From an uncultured Lachnospiraceae bacterium (GTDB lineage: Bacteria; Bacillota; Clostridia; Lachnospirales; Lachnospiraceae): DNA of 24,486 nt. The stretch's first letter is position 1, and the number at the start of each line of letters is the position of its first letter. Under the pieces are notes generated by a model, which was not told where the DNA came from, made no database searches, and was given only the letters and a program-made list of their open reading frames with translations. Location: positions 1-24,486 of the forward strand of contig CAKRJM010000007.1 of NCBI GenBank assembly GCA_934351765.1, read 5' to 3'. The position numbers and the translations under genes were made by a program. Below are positions 1-7,571 of this stretch, in pieces.

Positions 1-15
1 TAGCGGTTTCCAAGC

Positions 16-131
16 AGAAAATCAATGAAGAAAATCGATGAAGAAATTCAAGGAAGAAATTCAAGAAAGAAATTCAAGAAAGAAAATCAATGAAGAAATT
101 CAAATAAGAAAATCAATGAAGAAATTCAAAT
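16..131. repeat. A-rich degenerate tandem repeat ending in a perfect 26-bp duplication
   Basis: The stretch is built from variants of GAAAATCAATGAAGAAATTCAA. Its last two units, 80-105 and 106-131, are identical 26-mers directly in tandem, while the units before them are shorter and diverged. All three forward frames hit stop codons early (1-3, 26-28, 39-41), so it is not an open reading frame here, although the tail of an upstream gene could end in it. It precedes the mntP promoter. I see no function. Confidence 0.75.
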
Positions 132-207
132 GACAGATTTACAAAAATGTCATGGTTCAGATGACAGGATGCGGAGGGTGTAACAGGCGGGAGAGAGGAA
201 GCCGGTA

Positions 208-213
208 TATAAT
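208..213 (+). promoter_or_regulatory. Candidate -10 box (TATAAT) for mntP
   Basis: A consensus TATAAT lies about 30 bases upstream of the TTG start of the manganese exporter. No good -35 hexamer is present at 16-18 bases upstream, so the call rests on the -10 alone. The downstream ribosome binding site AGGAGGTGG is at 230-238. Confidence 0.4.
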
Positions 214-242
214 AAAAGAAGGCACAGACAGGAGGTGGCATC

Positions 243-818
243 TTGAATTTAGGTGAAATACTGGCTGCTTCTGTGGGGCTGTCTTTGGATGTTTATGCGG
301 TTGCGGTCTGCAAGGGAGCCAAGATTCGGAAAATTGACGGGAGAAAGCTGGCGCAGATGTGCCTGATCTTTACCGGCTGGCAGATGTGTGCCCTGCTCAT
401 AGGGAACCTGATTATGCTGGTTCCTGCGTTCGCCGGAGAATCGGAACGATTCAGTCTGATCTGGTCTGGACTGTCTGCTCTGATCATATTTGGGATCGGG
501 TTTTATATGCTTCATAAAGGAATCCACAGAGAGATGATGTTCGAACAGGTTGAGCCGTGGGGAAATGCAAAAGAGCTGTTTCTTTTAAGCCTGGCGACCA
601 GTGTGGACGCATTTTGGGCAGGAATCGGGTTCGGATTTGTGGATACCTCCCTGTTTTTGGAGATCCTTGCGATTGGAATCATGACGATACTGGCAGTCAT
701 CACAGGAATTGTAACCGGTTATCGGCTGGGATATGAACAGAAGCATAAAGCACAGATCATCGGCGGTCTGATTCTTATTGCCGCCGGAATTGAGATCTGT
801 ATTACGCGTATTATCTAA
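243..818 (+). CDS. mntP: MntP-family manganese efflux pump
   Basis: This 191-residue, highly hydrophobic protein matches the MntP (formerly YebN, DUF204) family in length and pattern, with about six membrane segments. The two repeated family motifs are visible: GLSLDVYAVAVCKG at residues 12-25 and ATSVDAFWAG at 118-127. Their aspartates, D16 and D122, correspond to the acidic residues needed for transport in the family. The expected role is export of excess Mn(II) across the cytoplasmic membrane. The start is TTG, chosen because AGGAGGTGG (230-238) sits at good spacing and no ATG competes. The next gene begins 32 bases downstream, so they may be co-transcribed. Many mntP genes are controlled by a manganese riboswitch; I could not see one upstream. 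Confidence 0.9.
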   Translation: MNLGEILAASVGLSLDVYAVAVCKGAKIRKIDGRKLAQMCLIFTGWQMCALLIGNLIMLVPAFAGESERFSLIWSGLSALIIFGIGFYMLHKGIHREMMFEQVEPWGNAKELFLLSLATSVDAFWAGIGFGFVDTSLFLEILAIGIMTILAVITGIVTGYRLGYEQKHKAQIIGGLILIAAGIEICITRII

Positions 819-850
819 AACCAAAGAAAAAGAAAACGGAGGAATGGAAA

Positions 851-2257
851 ATGGCATCGATTACACATAAGGCAGAGCGTCTGGCATTCAGTAAAGCGAT
901 CGATCTGGCTATGAAAAAGGTTTACAAGGACAGAAAACAGGGTTTTTTACAGCTTACGGATCTGACTCAGAAATTTATGGGAGATCAGTTTCGGGCAGAG
1001 TCCTATGATAATGTAAGAAAAATGATTCAGAATCCGGATTCCAAGTGGATGCAGTATATTAACCGGGCGTTGGATGAGCTGGATCCCAACGTAGTAAAAA
1101 TGACAGCGCTGAATCTGGGATTTGAGGCTGCGTTTTACGGAACAAAGACCATTCGAAAAATGAGAGAGGTTCATCAGTGTAATATTCCCTGGCTGATCCT
1201 GATGGATCCCACAAGCGCCTGCAACCTTCACTGTACCGGTTGTTGGGCAGCAGAATACGGTCATAAGCTGAACCTGACATTTGAGGAACTGGACAGCATC
1301 ATCACCCAGGGCAAGGAGCTGGGCATTTATTTCTATATGCTGACCGGCGGCGAACCGCTTATGAGAAAGAAAGACATTATCCGTCTGTGTGAGAAGCATA
1401 ACGACTGTGCATTCCATGCCTATACGAACGGTACACTGGTTGATCAGGAATTCTGTGATGAGATGAAGCGGGTGGGAAATCTGTCCCTGTCGATCAGTCT
1501 GGAAGGCTTTAATGAGGTCAATGACCTGCGCCGCGGTAAGGGTGTGTTTGACCGTGTCATGAAAGCAATGGATCTGTTAAAGGAAAACGGACAGCTGTTC
1601 GGAACCTCGATCTGTTATACCAGCAAGAACATTGAGACGGTAACCTCCGATGAATTTCTGGATATGATCATTGAAAAGGGATGCCGGTTCTCCTGGTACT
1701 TCCACTATATGCCGGTTGGAAACGATGCGGCTCCGGAGCTTTTGCCGACCAGGGAGCAGAGAGAATATATGTATCACCGGATCCGTGAAATCCGCGGTGC
1801 CACCGGCGGAAAGCAGATCTACACCATGGATTTCCAGAATGACGGTGAGTTTGTCGGAGGCTGTATTGCCGGAGGACGAAATTACTGCCATATCAATCCC
1901 AACGGGGATGTGGAGCCCTGCGTATTTATCCACTACTCCGGAGCCAATATCCGTGAGGTAAGCCTGCTGGACGCACTGAAGCAGCCGCTGTTCATGGCAT
2001 ACCGTGACAATCAGCCATTCAACAACAACCATCTGAGACCTTGTCCCATGCTGGAAAATCCGGAGATCCTGGTAAAGATGGTTCATGAGAGCGGAGCGCA
2101 TTCCACCGATATGCAGTCGGAGGAGAGTGTAGAGCATTTATGTGATAAGTGCAAGGAGTATGCAGCAAACTGGAAGCCGGAGGCAGAAGCACTGTGGGAG
2201 AAGCATCATTTTGTACAGAAGGGCTACTGCAACTATAAAAAGAAGGATGCGGAATAA
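851..2257 (+). CDS. Radical SAM protein with SPASM-like cysteine-rich C-terminus
   Basis: This 468-residue protein has the radical SAM cluster motif CNLHCTGC (C124, C128, C131) and the following GGE motif at 166-168. A C-terminal region contains C338, C346, C357, C398, C431 and C434, the layout of SPASM-type auxiliary iron-sulfur clusters. The first ~110 residues are a helical extension before the barrel. The start at 851 follows CGGAGGAA. The substrate is not shown by the sequence. The neighbours downstream are a diacylglycerol glycosyltransferase and a PlsY-like acyltransferase, so I infer a membrane-lipid or glycolipid substrate. A membrane-spanning (diabolic acid type) lipid synthase is one possibility, because radical SAM enzymes make such lipids in some bacteria. 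A peptide-maturase role is less likely, as no precursor peptide is adjacent. Confidence 0.85.
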   Translation: MASITHKAERLAFSKAIDLAMKKVYKDRKQGFLQLTDLTQKFMGDQFRAESYDNVRKMIQNPDSKWMQYINRALDELDPNVVKMTALNLGFEAAFYGTKTIRKMREVHQCNIPWLILMDPTSACNLHCTGCWAAEYGHKLNLTFEELDSIITQGKELGIYFYMLTGGEPLMRKKDIIRLCEKHNDCAFHAYTNGTLVDQEFCDEMKRVGNLSLSISLEGFNEVNDLRRGKGVFDRVMKAMDLLKENGQLFGTSICYTSKNIETVTSDEFLDMIIEKGCRFSWYFHYMPVGNDAAPELLPTREQREYMYHRIREIRGATGGKQIYTMDFQNDGEFVGGCIAGGRNYCHINPNGDVEPCVFIHYSGANIREVSLLDALKQPLFMAYRDNQPFNNNHLRPCPMLENPEILVKMVHESGAHSTDMQSEESVEHLCDKCKEYAANWKPEAEALWEKHHFVQKGYCNYKKKDAE

Positions 2258-2337
2258 ATAATTCTGATCGTTTGGAAAATACGGAGAATTTCTGAGGCAG
2301 AGAAAGCGGATTAAGACTTTCAGAAAAAGAGAATATA

Positions 2338-2346
2338 TGATATAAT
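2338..2346 (+). promoter_or_regulatory. Extended -10 promoter for the TetR-glycosyltransferase-acyltransferase operon
   Basis: TGATATAAT (TG, one base, then consensus TATAAT at 2341-2346) is a perfect extended -10 element about 22 bases before the TetR start. The -35 region is weak, as is common for extended -10 promoters. The ribosome binding site AAAGGAG is at 2354-2360. Confidence 0.6.
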
Positions 2347-2367
2347 GGGGCGCAAAGGAGCGGTCTT

Positions 2368-2943
2368 ATGGAACGAAAGAAGGAAGCAACCAGAATCCTG
2401 TTGGAAGAAGGCCTGAAGGAACTGATGAAGCGGAATTCCTTTGAGAAGATCACCGTAAAGATGATCACAGATGAGGCCGGGGTGTTGCGCCCCACATTTT
2501 ATAATTATTTCCAGGATAAGTATGAGCTTCTGGAGGGAATTTTCTGCGAGGATATTGAAAAGCAGATGAGGGAGCTGATCCAGGATAATATGGAGGAGGA
2601 AGCTGTAAAAATTCTTTTTTTCCGAATGGAAAAGGAACGGAGCTTTTACAGGAAAGCCTTTGAGATCACTGGACAGAATTCCTTTGAGGAGATTCTGAAA
2701 ACCAGGCTGTATGAGCTGTTTCTGGAATATCTGACGAAGAATCCGCTGAAAAAACAGCCGGGGGTAAGAATCTGGAAGAAGGAGATCATTGCCAGGTATT
2801 ATTCGGTCAGTATGACCGGAATTATCCGGGAATGGCTCCAGACTGACGGACAGGAGATCGCGGCGGAGGATATCCTGGCAGGATATCATATCCTGATGAC
2901 ACATGCAATCTTTGATTTGATTGAAAAAAAGGAGAAATCATGA
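2368..2943 (+). CDS. TetR/AcrR-family transcriptional regulator
   Basis: This 191-residue protein has the N-terminal TetR helix-turn-helix at about residues 20-55, including ITVKMITDEAGVLRPTFYNY, followed by an all-helical ligand or dimer domain. The C-terminal segment around YYSVSMTGIIREWL resembles the TetR_C subtype common in Firmicutes. It starts at ATG with AAAGGAG seven bases upstream. Its stop overlaps the next gene's start in ATGA (2940-2943), indicating translational coupling to the glycosyltransferase. It probably senses a membrane-related or hydrophobic ligand and regulates this operon, but the ligand and operator are not evident. Confidence 0.88.
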   Translation: MERKKEATRILLEEGLKELMKRNSFEKITVKMITDEAGVLRPTFYNYFQDKYELLEGIFCEDIEKQMRELIQDNMEEEAVKILFFRMEKERSFYRKAFEITGQNSFEEILKTRLYELFLEYLTKNPLKKQPGVRIWKKEIIARYYSVSMTGIIREWLQTDGQEIAAEDILAGYHILMTHAIFDLIEKKEKS

Positions 2944-4058
2944 AGGTACTGATTCTTTCCTGCAATACAGGCCAGGGCCACAATACGGCGGGAAAAGCAG
3001 TAAGAGAAGAGCTGCTGCGCCGTGGAATTCCCTGTAAAATGCTGGATACATTACGGTTCGGGCGGCCCAAAACCTCCGGGCGGGCTTCGAAGGTTTATGT
3101 AAAGACAACAACGTCATTTCCGGCAGCGTTCGGACTGGCATACAAGGCGGGGGGAGTTATCAGCTCCAGTCATCGAAAATCGCCGATATATCTGGCCAAT
3201 ACGTTCTATTCTCAGAAGCTGTATGATTATATCAAAAAGGAAGGCTATGACTGTATCGTTATGCCTCACCTGTTTCCGGCAGAGGCAGTGACTTATATCC
3301 GGAGACATTATCCATTCCGGCCGGCCTGTTTTTTCGTAGCAACAGATTATACCTGTATCCCCTTTACAGAGGAGACAGAGATGGACCGGTATTTTATTCC
3401 CAGTAAAGAACTGGCCTGCGAGTATATTGACCGGGGAATCCCGGAATCCAAGCTGGTTGTGACGGGAATTCCGGTGTCGAAGAAGTTTCGAAGCCGGAAG
3501 GAAAAGCTGGAAACAAGACGTGGACTGGGAATCGGAACGGACGGACCGGTGGTGTTGGTCATGACCGGAAGCATGGGCTTCGGAAATATCGCTGACATGA
3601 TCGAGGTGATCGAAAAGGGATTGCCGGAGGATGGGCGGATCATTATTCTCGGTGGAAATAATCATAAATTAAAAGAAAAGCTTCGCAGAGAGTTCAAGGG
3701 ACATAAAATGGTTCAGGTGCTTGATTTCACCACACAGGCCGATCTTTATATGGATATCTGCGATGTGCTGGTGACAAAGCCTGGCGGTCTTACGACCACG
3801 GAGGCGGCGGCCAAGGGAATTCCGCTGGTACATTCAGCGCCAATCCCCGGCTGTGAGACGAAAAATGCCGCGTTTTTTTCCGAGCATGGAATGTCTGCGG
3901 CAGCACAGAGTGACCGGGAAGCCGGTGAACGGGTGCTGGAGCTGCTTCATAACCAGGCAGAGCAGGAGCGAATGAGAGAAGCACAGAAGCATTACATCAA
4001 TGCGGAAGCGGCAGTGACCATCTGTGATTACCTGGAGGCGTTCTGCAAGGAGCGATAA
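2940..4058 (+). CDS. MGDG synthase/UgtP-like diacylglycerol glycosyltransferase (GT28)
   Basis: This 372-residue protein has an N-terminal MGDG-synthase domain beginning with a nucleotide-sugar-fold strand and the motif NTGQGHNTAGKAV (9-21). It also has a C-terminal GT28 domain with TKPGGLTTTEAAAKGIPLV (279-297), the UDP-sugar binding signature. Family members transfer glucose or galactose from UDP-sugar to diacylglycerol at the inner membrane face, making glycolipids and lipoteichoic acid anchors. The size fits UgtP-like enzymes. The start overlaps the TetR stop by four bases and the PlsY-like gene follows 12 bases later, so the three are one operon. The sugar and the number of units added cannot be told from sequence. 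Confidence 0.88.
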   Translation: MKVLILSCNTGQGHNTAGKAVREELLRRGIPCKMLDTLRFGRPKTSGRASKVYVKTTTSFPAAFGLAYKAGGVISSSHRKSPIYLANTFYSQKLYDYIKKEGYDCIVMPHLFPAEAVTYIRRHYPFRPACFFVATDYTCIPFTEETEMDRYFIPSKELACEYIDRGIPESKLVVTGIPVSKKFRSRKEKLETRRGLGIGTDGPVVLVMTGSMGFGNIADMIEVIEKGLPEDGRIIILGGNNHKLKEKLRREFKGHKMVQVLDFTTQADLYMDICDVLVTKPGGLTTTEAAAKGIPLVHSAPIPGCETKNAAFFSEHGMSAAAQSDREAGERVLELLHNQAEQERMREAQKHYINAEAAVTICDYLEAFCKER

Positions 4059-4070
4059 GAGGGACTAGAG

Positions 4071-4709
4071 ATGAGTCTTAAAATGTTGGAAGCGCTGCTG
4101 TTTGCGGCGCTGGGATATGTGATGGGAAGTGTGATGAACGGTTATCTGCTTCCGAAATATCTGAAAGGGATCGATATCACAAAGGTGAGCGAGGATCATA
4201 ATCCGGGAACGGCAAATGTTATGAAATACGCTGGAGTTCCGGTTGGAATTGTGTGCCTTTTATTTGATATCGGAAAAGGATATCTGCCGGTAGTCTGGGC
4301 GACGAGGTTTCTTACGCCGGCCAGCGTGTTTTTTGCCGGAATCCTGGCTGCACCGGTCATCGGACATGCCTACCCGCTTTGGAAAAACAGCCACGGCGGA
4401 AAGGCGATCGCTGTGAGCTTTGGGGTGCTTCTGGGAATTGTACGGTTCAGCCAGAGTGTTTTTCTGCTGGCTGGCATTTACATTGCCATGCTGTTTTTCC
4501 GGGAGATCCGTCCCAATGAGCGGAAAAGCGTTTATACCTTTGGAATTTTTGGGATTGCAGCGACGATTGAGTTGTTTGTGGGAAAATATCCGGGTATCTG
4601 TATCGGAAACATGGTGATCGCCCTGATTGTCATGCGGAAAAACTGGGAGGGAGCACGGTTTGGATCGCAGGAAGAATGGAAAAAGATCAAGGAAACCACA
4701 AATCATTGA
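4071..4709 (+). CDS. PlsY-like glycerol-3-phosphate acyltransferase (divergent)
   Basis: This 212-residue multipass membrane protein carries the three PlsY motif regions: GSVMNGYLLPKYLKGIDI (19-36) leading into NPGTANVMKYAG (44-55), DIGKGYLPV (66-74), and GHAYPLWKNSHGGKAIAV (98-115). PlsY acylates glycerol-3-phosphate from acyl-phosphate to start phospholipid synthesis. The second part of motif 1 reads HNPGTANV where housekeeping PlsY usually has a GSGNIGATNV-like sequence. I therefore infer a specialised paralogue rather than the essential copy. It ends an operon with the TetR and glycosyltransferase genes and is followed by a candidate terminator, supporting a shared role in a dedicated lipid pathway. 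Confidence 0.85.
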   Translation: MSLKMLEALLFAALGYVMGSVMNGYLLPKYLKGIDITKVSEDHNPGTANVMKYAGVPVGIVCLLFDIGKGYLPVVWATRFLTPASVFFAGILAAPVIGHAYPLWKNSHGGKAIAVSFGVLLGIVRFSQSVFLLAGIYIAMLFFREIRPNERKSVYTFGIFGIAATIELFVGKYPGICIGNMVIALIVMRKNWEGARFGSQEEWKKIKETTNH

Positions 4710-4711
4710 TG

Positions 4712-4739
4712 CAGGGAGGGAGACCTCCCTGTTTCTGTT
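4712..4739 (+). terminator. Candidate intrinsic terminator after the lipid operon
   Basis: A perfect 8-bp stem CAGGGAGG / CCTCCCTG (4712-4719 and 4724-4731) closes a GAGA tetraloop and is followed by TTTCTGTT. The T-tract is interrupted, so some read-through into the endonuclease IV gene is likely. No promoter is obvious between it and that gene. Confidence 0.6.
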
Positions 4740-4769
4740 GCAGAGCAGATGCGGTCAAAGGAGGAAAGA

Positions 4770-5633
4770 ATGATCTACGCAGGAAGTCATATCTCTTCGT
4801 CAAAAGGCTATGCCGCCATGGGAAGGCAGATCAAAAAGCTGGGTGGAGATACGTTCGCATTTTTCACAAGAAATCCCAGAGGAGGAAAGGCGAAGGCCTT
4901 TGATCCGGAGGATGCGGAGGCCTTTCGGAACCAGTTCCTGGAGCGGCCGCTGGGTCCCATAGTGGCCCATGCTCCGTATACCCTCAATGCCTGTGCGGCG
5001 AAAGAGGAACTGCGGATCTTTGCACGGGAGACCATGACGGAGGATATCGGGAGACTGGATCAGGTCATGAACGATGCGATACCGGAGCTTCAGATCTATT
5101 ACAATTTTCATCCGGGCTGCCATGTGGGACAGGGAAGTGCAGAGGGAATCCGACTGATCGCGGAGACCCTGAATGCCATCATAAGGCCGGAGCAGAAGGT
5201 GATCGTACTGCTGGAGACTATGGCAGGAAAAGGAAGCGAGGTAGGCGGCCGTTTCGAGGAGCTTCGTGCTATTATTGATCAGGTGAATGATCCGGAAAAG
5301 ATGGGAGTCTGTCTTGATACCTGTCATGTATGGGACGGCGGCTATGATATTGTTCATGATCTGGACGGTGTACTGGAGGAATTTGACCGGGTCATTGGCC
5401 TTTCCCGGTTGAAGGCGCTTCATACCAACGACAGCTTAAATCCCATGGGGAGCCATAAGGATCGTCATGCCAGACTGGGCGAGGGAACCATCGGGAAGGA
5501 GACCTTTCGGCAGATCGTGAACCATCCGGCTCTGCAGGGACTTCCCTGTATTCTGGAAACGCCCAACGATGATGCCGGATGGGCCGAAGAGATCCGGTTT
5601 CTGAAAACCTGTGCCGACAGGCAGGAAAAATAA
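4770..5633 (+). CDS. nfo: Endonuclease IV (AP endonuclease)
   Basis: The 287-residue product is a Nfo/EndoIV TIM-barrel enzyme that cuts DNA 5' to abasic sites in base excision repair. All nine zinc ligands expected in the family are visible: H67 (VAHAPY), H114 (NFHPG), E149 (LLET), D183 and H186 (LDTCH), H218 (LHTND), D231 and H233 (KDRH), and E263 (LETP). An upstream in-frame ATG at 4749 would add seven residues. I chose 4770 because AAAGGAGG (4757-4764) is correctly spaced for it and MIYAGSHIS is the normal family N-terminus. The DUF3786 gene follows after 22 bases. Confidence 0.95.
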   Translation: MIYAGSHISSSKGYAAMGRQIKKLGGDTFAFFTRNPRGGKAKAFDPEDAEAFRNQFLERPLGPIVAHAPYTLNACAAKEELRIFARETMTEDIGRLDQVMNDAIPELQIYYNFHPGCHVGQGSAEGIRLIAETLNAIIRPEQKVIVLLETMAGKGSEVGGRFEELRAIIDQVNDPEKMGVCLDTCHVWDGGYDIVHDLDGVLEEFDRVIGLSRLKALHTNDSLNPMGSHKDRHARLGEGTIGKETFRQIVNHPALQGLPCILETPNDDAGWAEEIRFLKTCADRQEK

Positions 5634-5655
5634 AAGAAAAGGACGGCGAAAACAG

Positions 5656-6339
5656 ATGAAAGAACAGGAGCAGACCGTATGGATGAACGGTGAGGGCGCC
5701 TGGGGCGGAAGAAGCGGCCCCGATTCCAATTATACGAAGGTGGTGGAGGAGTGGCGGAAAAAATTTTTGACCTGGGATCAGGAAGCAATCTGCAGAAAGC
5801 TTCACATCAATACGTATGATGAGAACGAGATCCTGCTTCGGTATTTCGGCGTCCTGCACCGAATCGACCGAAAAACCGGGGAGATCACCTGTCCGGAAAA
5901 GCCGGAATATCGTCCGGGCTTTGATGAATCCATGGCATTTTATAATTACTTTTATTATTCCAGAGAGGGAGCAGTCAATTCCGGAGAATGGGTGAATTTT
6001 CGGGATGTGAAGAGCGCCGGTGTTTTTGACCTGGCATTCCGGAATCAGGTGTTGATCCCGTTTGCGGAAAGCTTTTCCGGCCATTTGAAGGAGTTTCGGG
6101 AAGCAGGGGAAAAACAGGGATTTCTGCCGATTCCCTATGGGGATGCCGGATTTCAGGTACAGGCATTTCCCGGAGTCCCCATGCGGGTCGTGTTCTGGGA
6201 CGGAGATGAGGAGTTTCCGGCGAAGATCACGATCCTTTATGATAAAAATGTTACCGATTTCATTCACCCGGAGAATGTTGTGATGTTAGGGAGCGATTGT
6301 ATGCGGACGTTTCAGAGATATCTGACAGACAAAGAATGA
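5656..6339 (+). CDS. DUF3786 domain protein
   Basis: The 227-residue soluble protein matches the DUF3786 pattern seen in anaerobic Clostridia. Residues ~100-210 contain GEWVNFRDVKSAG, a GDAGFQVQAFPGVP segment and the hallmark VVFWDGDEEFPAKITILYD. No signal peptide or membrane segment is visible. The function of the family is not established as far as I know. An in-frame start at 5611 would overlap the endonuclease IV stop; the ATG at 5656, preceded by AAAAGGACGG, gives the more natural N-terminus. It probably forms an operon with nfo, which may reflect a repair or stress context but does not prove it. Confidence 0.8.
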   Translation: MKEQEQTVWMNGEGAWGGRSGPDSNYTKVVEEWRKKFLTWDQEAICRKLHINTYDENEILLRYFGVLHRIDRKTGEITCPEKPEYRPGFDESMAFYNYFYYSREGAVNSGEWVNFRDVKSAGVFDLAFRNQVLIPFAESFSGHLKEFREAGEKQGFLPIPYGDAGFQVQAFPGVPMRVVFWDGDEEFPAKITILYDKNVTDFIHPENVVMLGSDCMRTFQRYLTDKE

Positions 6340-6445
6340 GAGAACGTGTAACCCCATCGGAGCTGAAACTGTATGAAAAAACAGGAAACAGCTCCGGGAT
6401 TGAAGTAATATAAAACGGAAAGACAAGGGAAAAGGAGGAAGAGGG

Positions 6446-7381
6446 ATGAAACAGACAATGGTACAGATGATTGCAGGGAGAGATCATCTGGAGGAACGGC
6501 CGAAAAATGTCCTTCAGGGCGAAGTCGGCGGATTTCACACGGTTGTATGTCCGGATATTCCGGAGGCCGGAAGCTGGACGATTATCATGGATGCCAGGGA
6601 AGGAGCGCTTCCGCCGGCGGTGTCTGCCGAGGAATTTTTGAAGGAGCTTCGTGCGGGGATCCGGAAGATCAAAGCGGGACATTATGACGGAAAAAAGATT
6701 ACGATCGTCCTGCGGACGATGACAGGGGCTGCACAGAAAGTACGTGCGGTTCTGGATCAGACCGCAGAGTATTTCATGCGGAATGGTTATGTGACCTGCT
6801 GCGGCTGCTGTGGAAAAGAAGTTCCGGCTGCACTTACCAGTATCAATGGGGCCATGGATTTTATCTGCGAGGAATGTTACAGTAATATATGCAATAACCT
6901 GGAGCAGAACCGTCAGGAAATCAAGGCAAAAAAGGGAAATATGGTGACCGGTCTGGTGGGCGCCCTGTTCGGCGCCCTTCTCGGAGGTGCGGTATGGGTT
7001 CTGATCTATCAGCTGGGGTATATTGCCGGACTCGCCGGCGTGGTCGGTTCGGTCTGTGCGCTGAAGGGCTATGAGAAGTTTGGTGGAAAAATCAATATAG
7101 CAGGAATTATTATCAGTATTCTTATGACCATGGTAGCGCTGTATTTTGCTCAGAATATTTGTTATACGATCGAACTCAAAAAGGCACTGGAAGGGTACGA
7201 TATTACATTTTTTGAGGCATACCAGGCCCTTCCCGGTCTGATGCAGGAGTATGGCGAGATTGCCAGCGCTTACTGGACGGAGCTGACAGGGGGGCTCCTT
7301 ATGGCGGCTGCATCCAGTACCGCAATCGCATACGGTATGTATAAGAGCAAGAGCGGTGCTTACAAAACAGAAAGATATTAA
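6446..7381 (+). CDS. Unknown membrane protein with cysteine knuckle
   Basis: I do not recognise this 311-residue protein as a named family. Residues 1-115 form a soluble mixed alpha/beta region. Next comes a likely zinc-binding knuckle with C119xxC122 and C141xxC144 (extra cysteines at 118, 121, 148), and then hydrophobic segments near 166-188, 190-207, 216-238 and 280-299. The charge pattern suggests the soluble part and knuckle are cytoplasmic. The start at 6446 has a strong AGGAGGAAGAGGG site upstream. It lies 106 bases after the DUF3786 gene and is followed by a GC-rich hairpin. Confidence 0.75.
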   Translation: MKQTMVQMIAGRDHLEERPKNVLQGEVGGFHTVVCPDIPEAGSWTIIMDAREGALPPAVSAEEFLKELRAGIRKIKAGHYDGKKITIVLRTMTGAAQKVRAVLDQTAEYFMRNGYVTCCGCCGKEVPAALTSINGAMDFICEECYSNICNNLEQNRQEIKAKKGNMVTGLVGALFGALLGGAVWVLIYQLGYIAGLAGVVGSVCALKGYEKFGGKINIAGIIISILMTMVALYFAQNICYTIELKKALEGYDITFFEAYQALPGLMQEYGEIASAYWTELTGGLLMAAASSTAIAYGMYKSKSGAYKTERY

Positions 7382-7389
7382 ATTAACAT

Positions 7390-7426
7390 CCCCCACAGGG
7401 GCGCGGCGAACGCGCACCTGCAGGGG
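7390..7426. other. GC-rich imperfect hairpin without U-tract
   Basis: The sequence folds as CCCC/GGGG (7391-7394, 7423-7426), CAGG/CCTG (7396-7399, 7417-7420) and GCGCG/CGCGC (7401-7405, 7411-7415) around a GCGAA loop, with single-base bulges. No T-run follows on either strand, so a standard intrinsic terminator is not supported. It may protect the 3' end of the upstream mRNA or be a repeat element. Confidence 0.6.
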
Positions 7427-7521
7427 TTCAAAAGGGGAGGATAAGTATTTCTCTTTTCTTTGGTACTGGTTACAGTATGCCCGGAATGAGAAAACTTATA
7501 CTTCCTTTTTAAAAAAATAAA

Positions 7522-7530
7522 TGCTAAGAT
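7522..7530 (+). promoter_or_regulatory. Candidate extended -10 promoter for the Rpn nuclease
   Basis: TGCTAAGAT (TG, one base, TAAGAT) lies in an AT-rich stretch 42 bases before the TTG start. No convincing -35 element is present, so this is a moderate call. Confidence 0.4.
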
Positions 7531-7571
7531 AAAAGAAGATCATTTCCTGTTGGTACAGAAAAGAGGATAAT

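Noticed and set aside
16..131. CRISPR array
   Set aside because: The repeats are directly adjacent or overlapping, A-rich and without unique spacers; no cas gene is present.
1..242. Manganese (yybP-ykoY) riboswitch upstream of mntP
   Set aside because: The region is mostly the A-rich repeat, and the space between the -10 box and the start is too short for the aptamer.
851..2257. Radical SAM protein as a maturase for the bacteriocin-like peptides
   Set aside because: It is about 20 kb away, in a separate transcription unit with lipid genes, and has no precursor beside it.
2289..2327. TTTCTGA / TCAGAAA inverted repeat before the TetR gene as its operator
   Set aside because: The arms are 7 bp with a 24-base spacer, unlike typical TetR operators, and such matches are expected by chance.
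6358..6396. 8-bp inverted repeat CGGAGCTG / CAGCTCCG between the DUF3786 and membrane protein genes
   Set aside because: The loop is long (23 bases) and no T-run follows, so I could not support a terminator or operator call.
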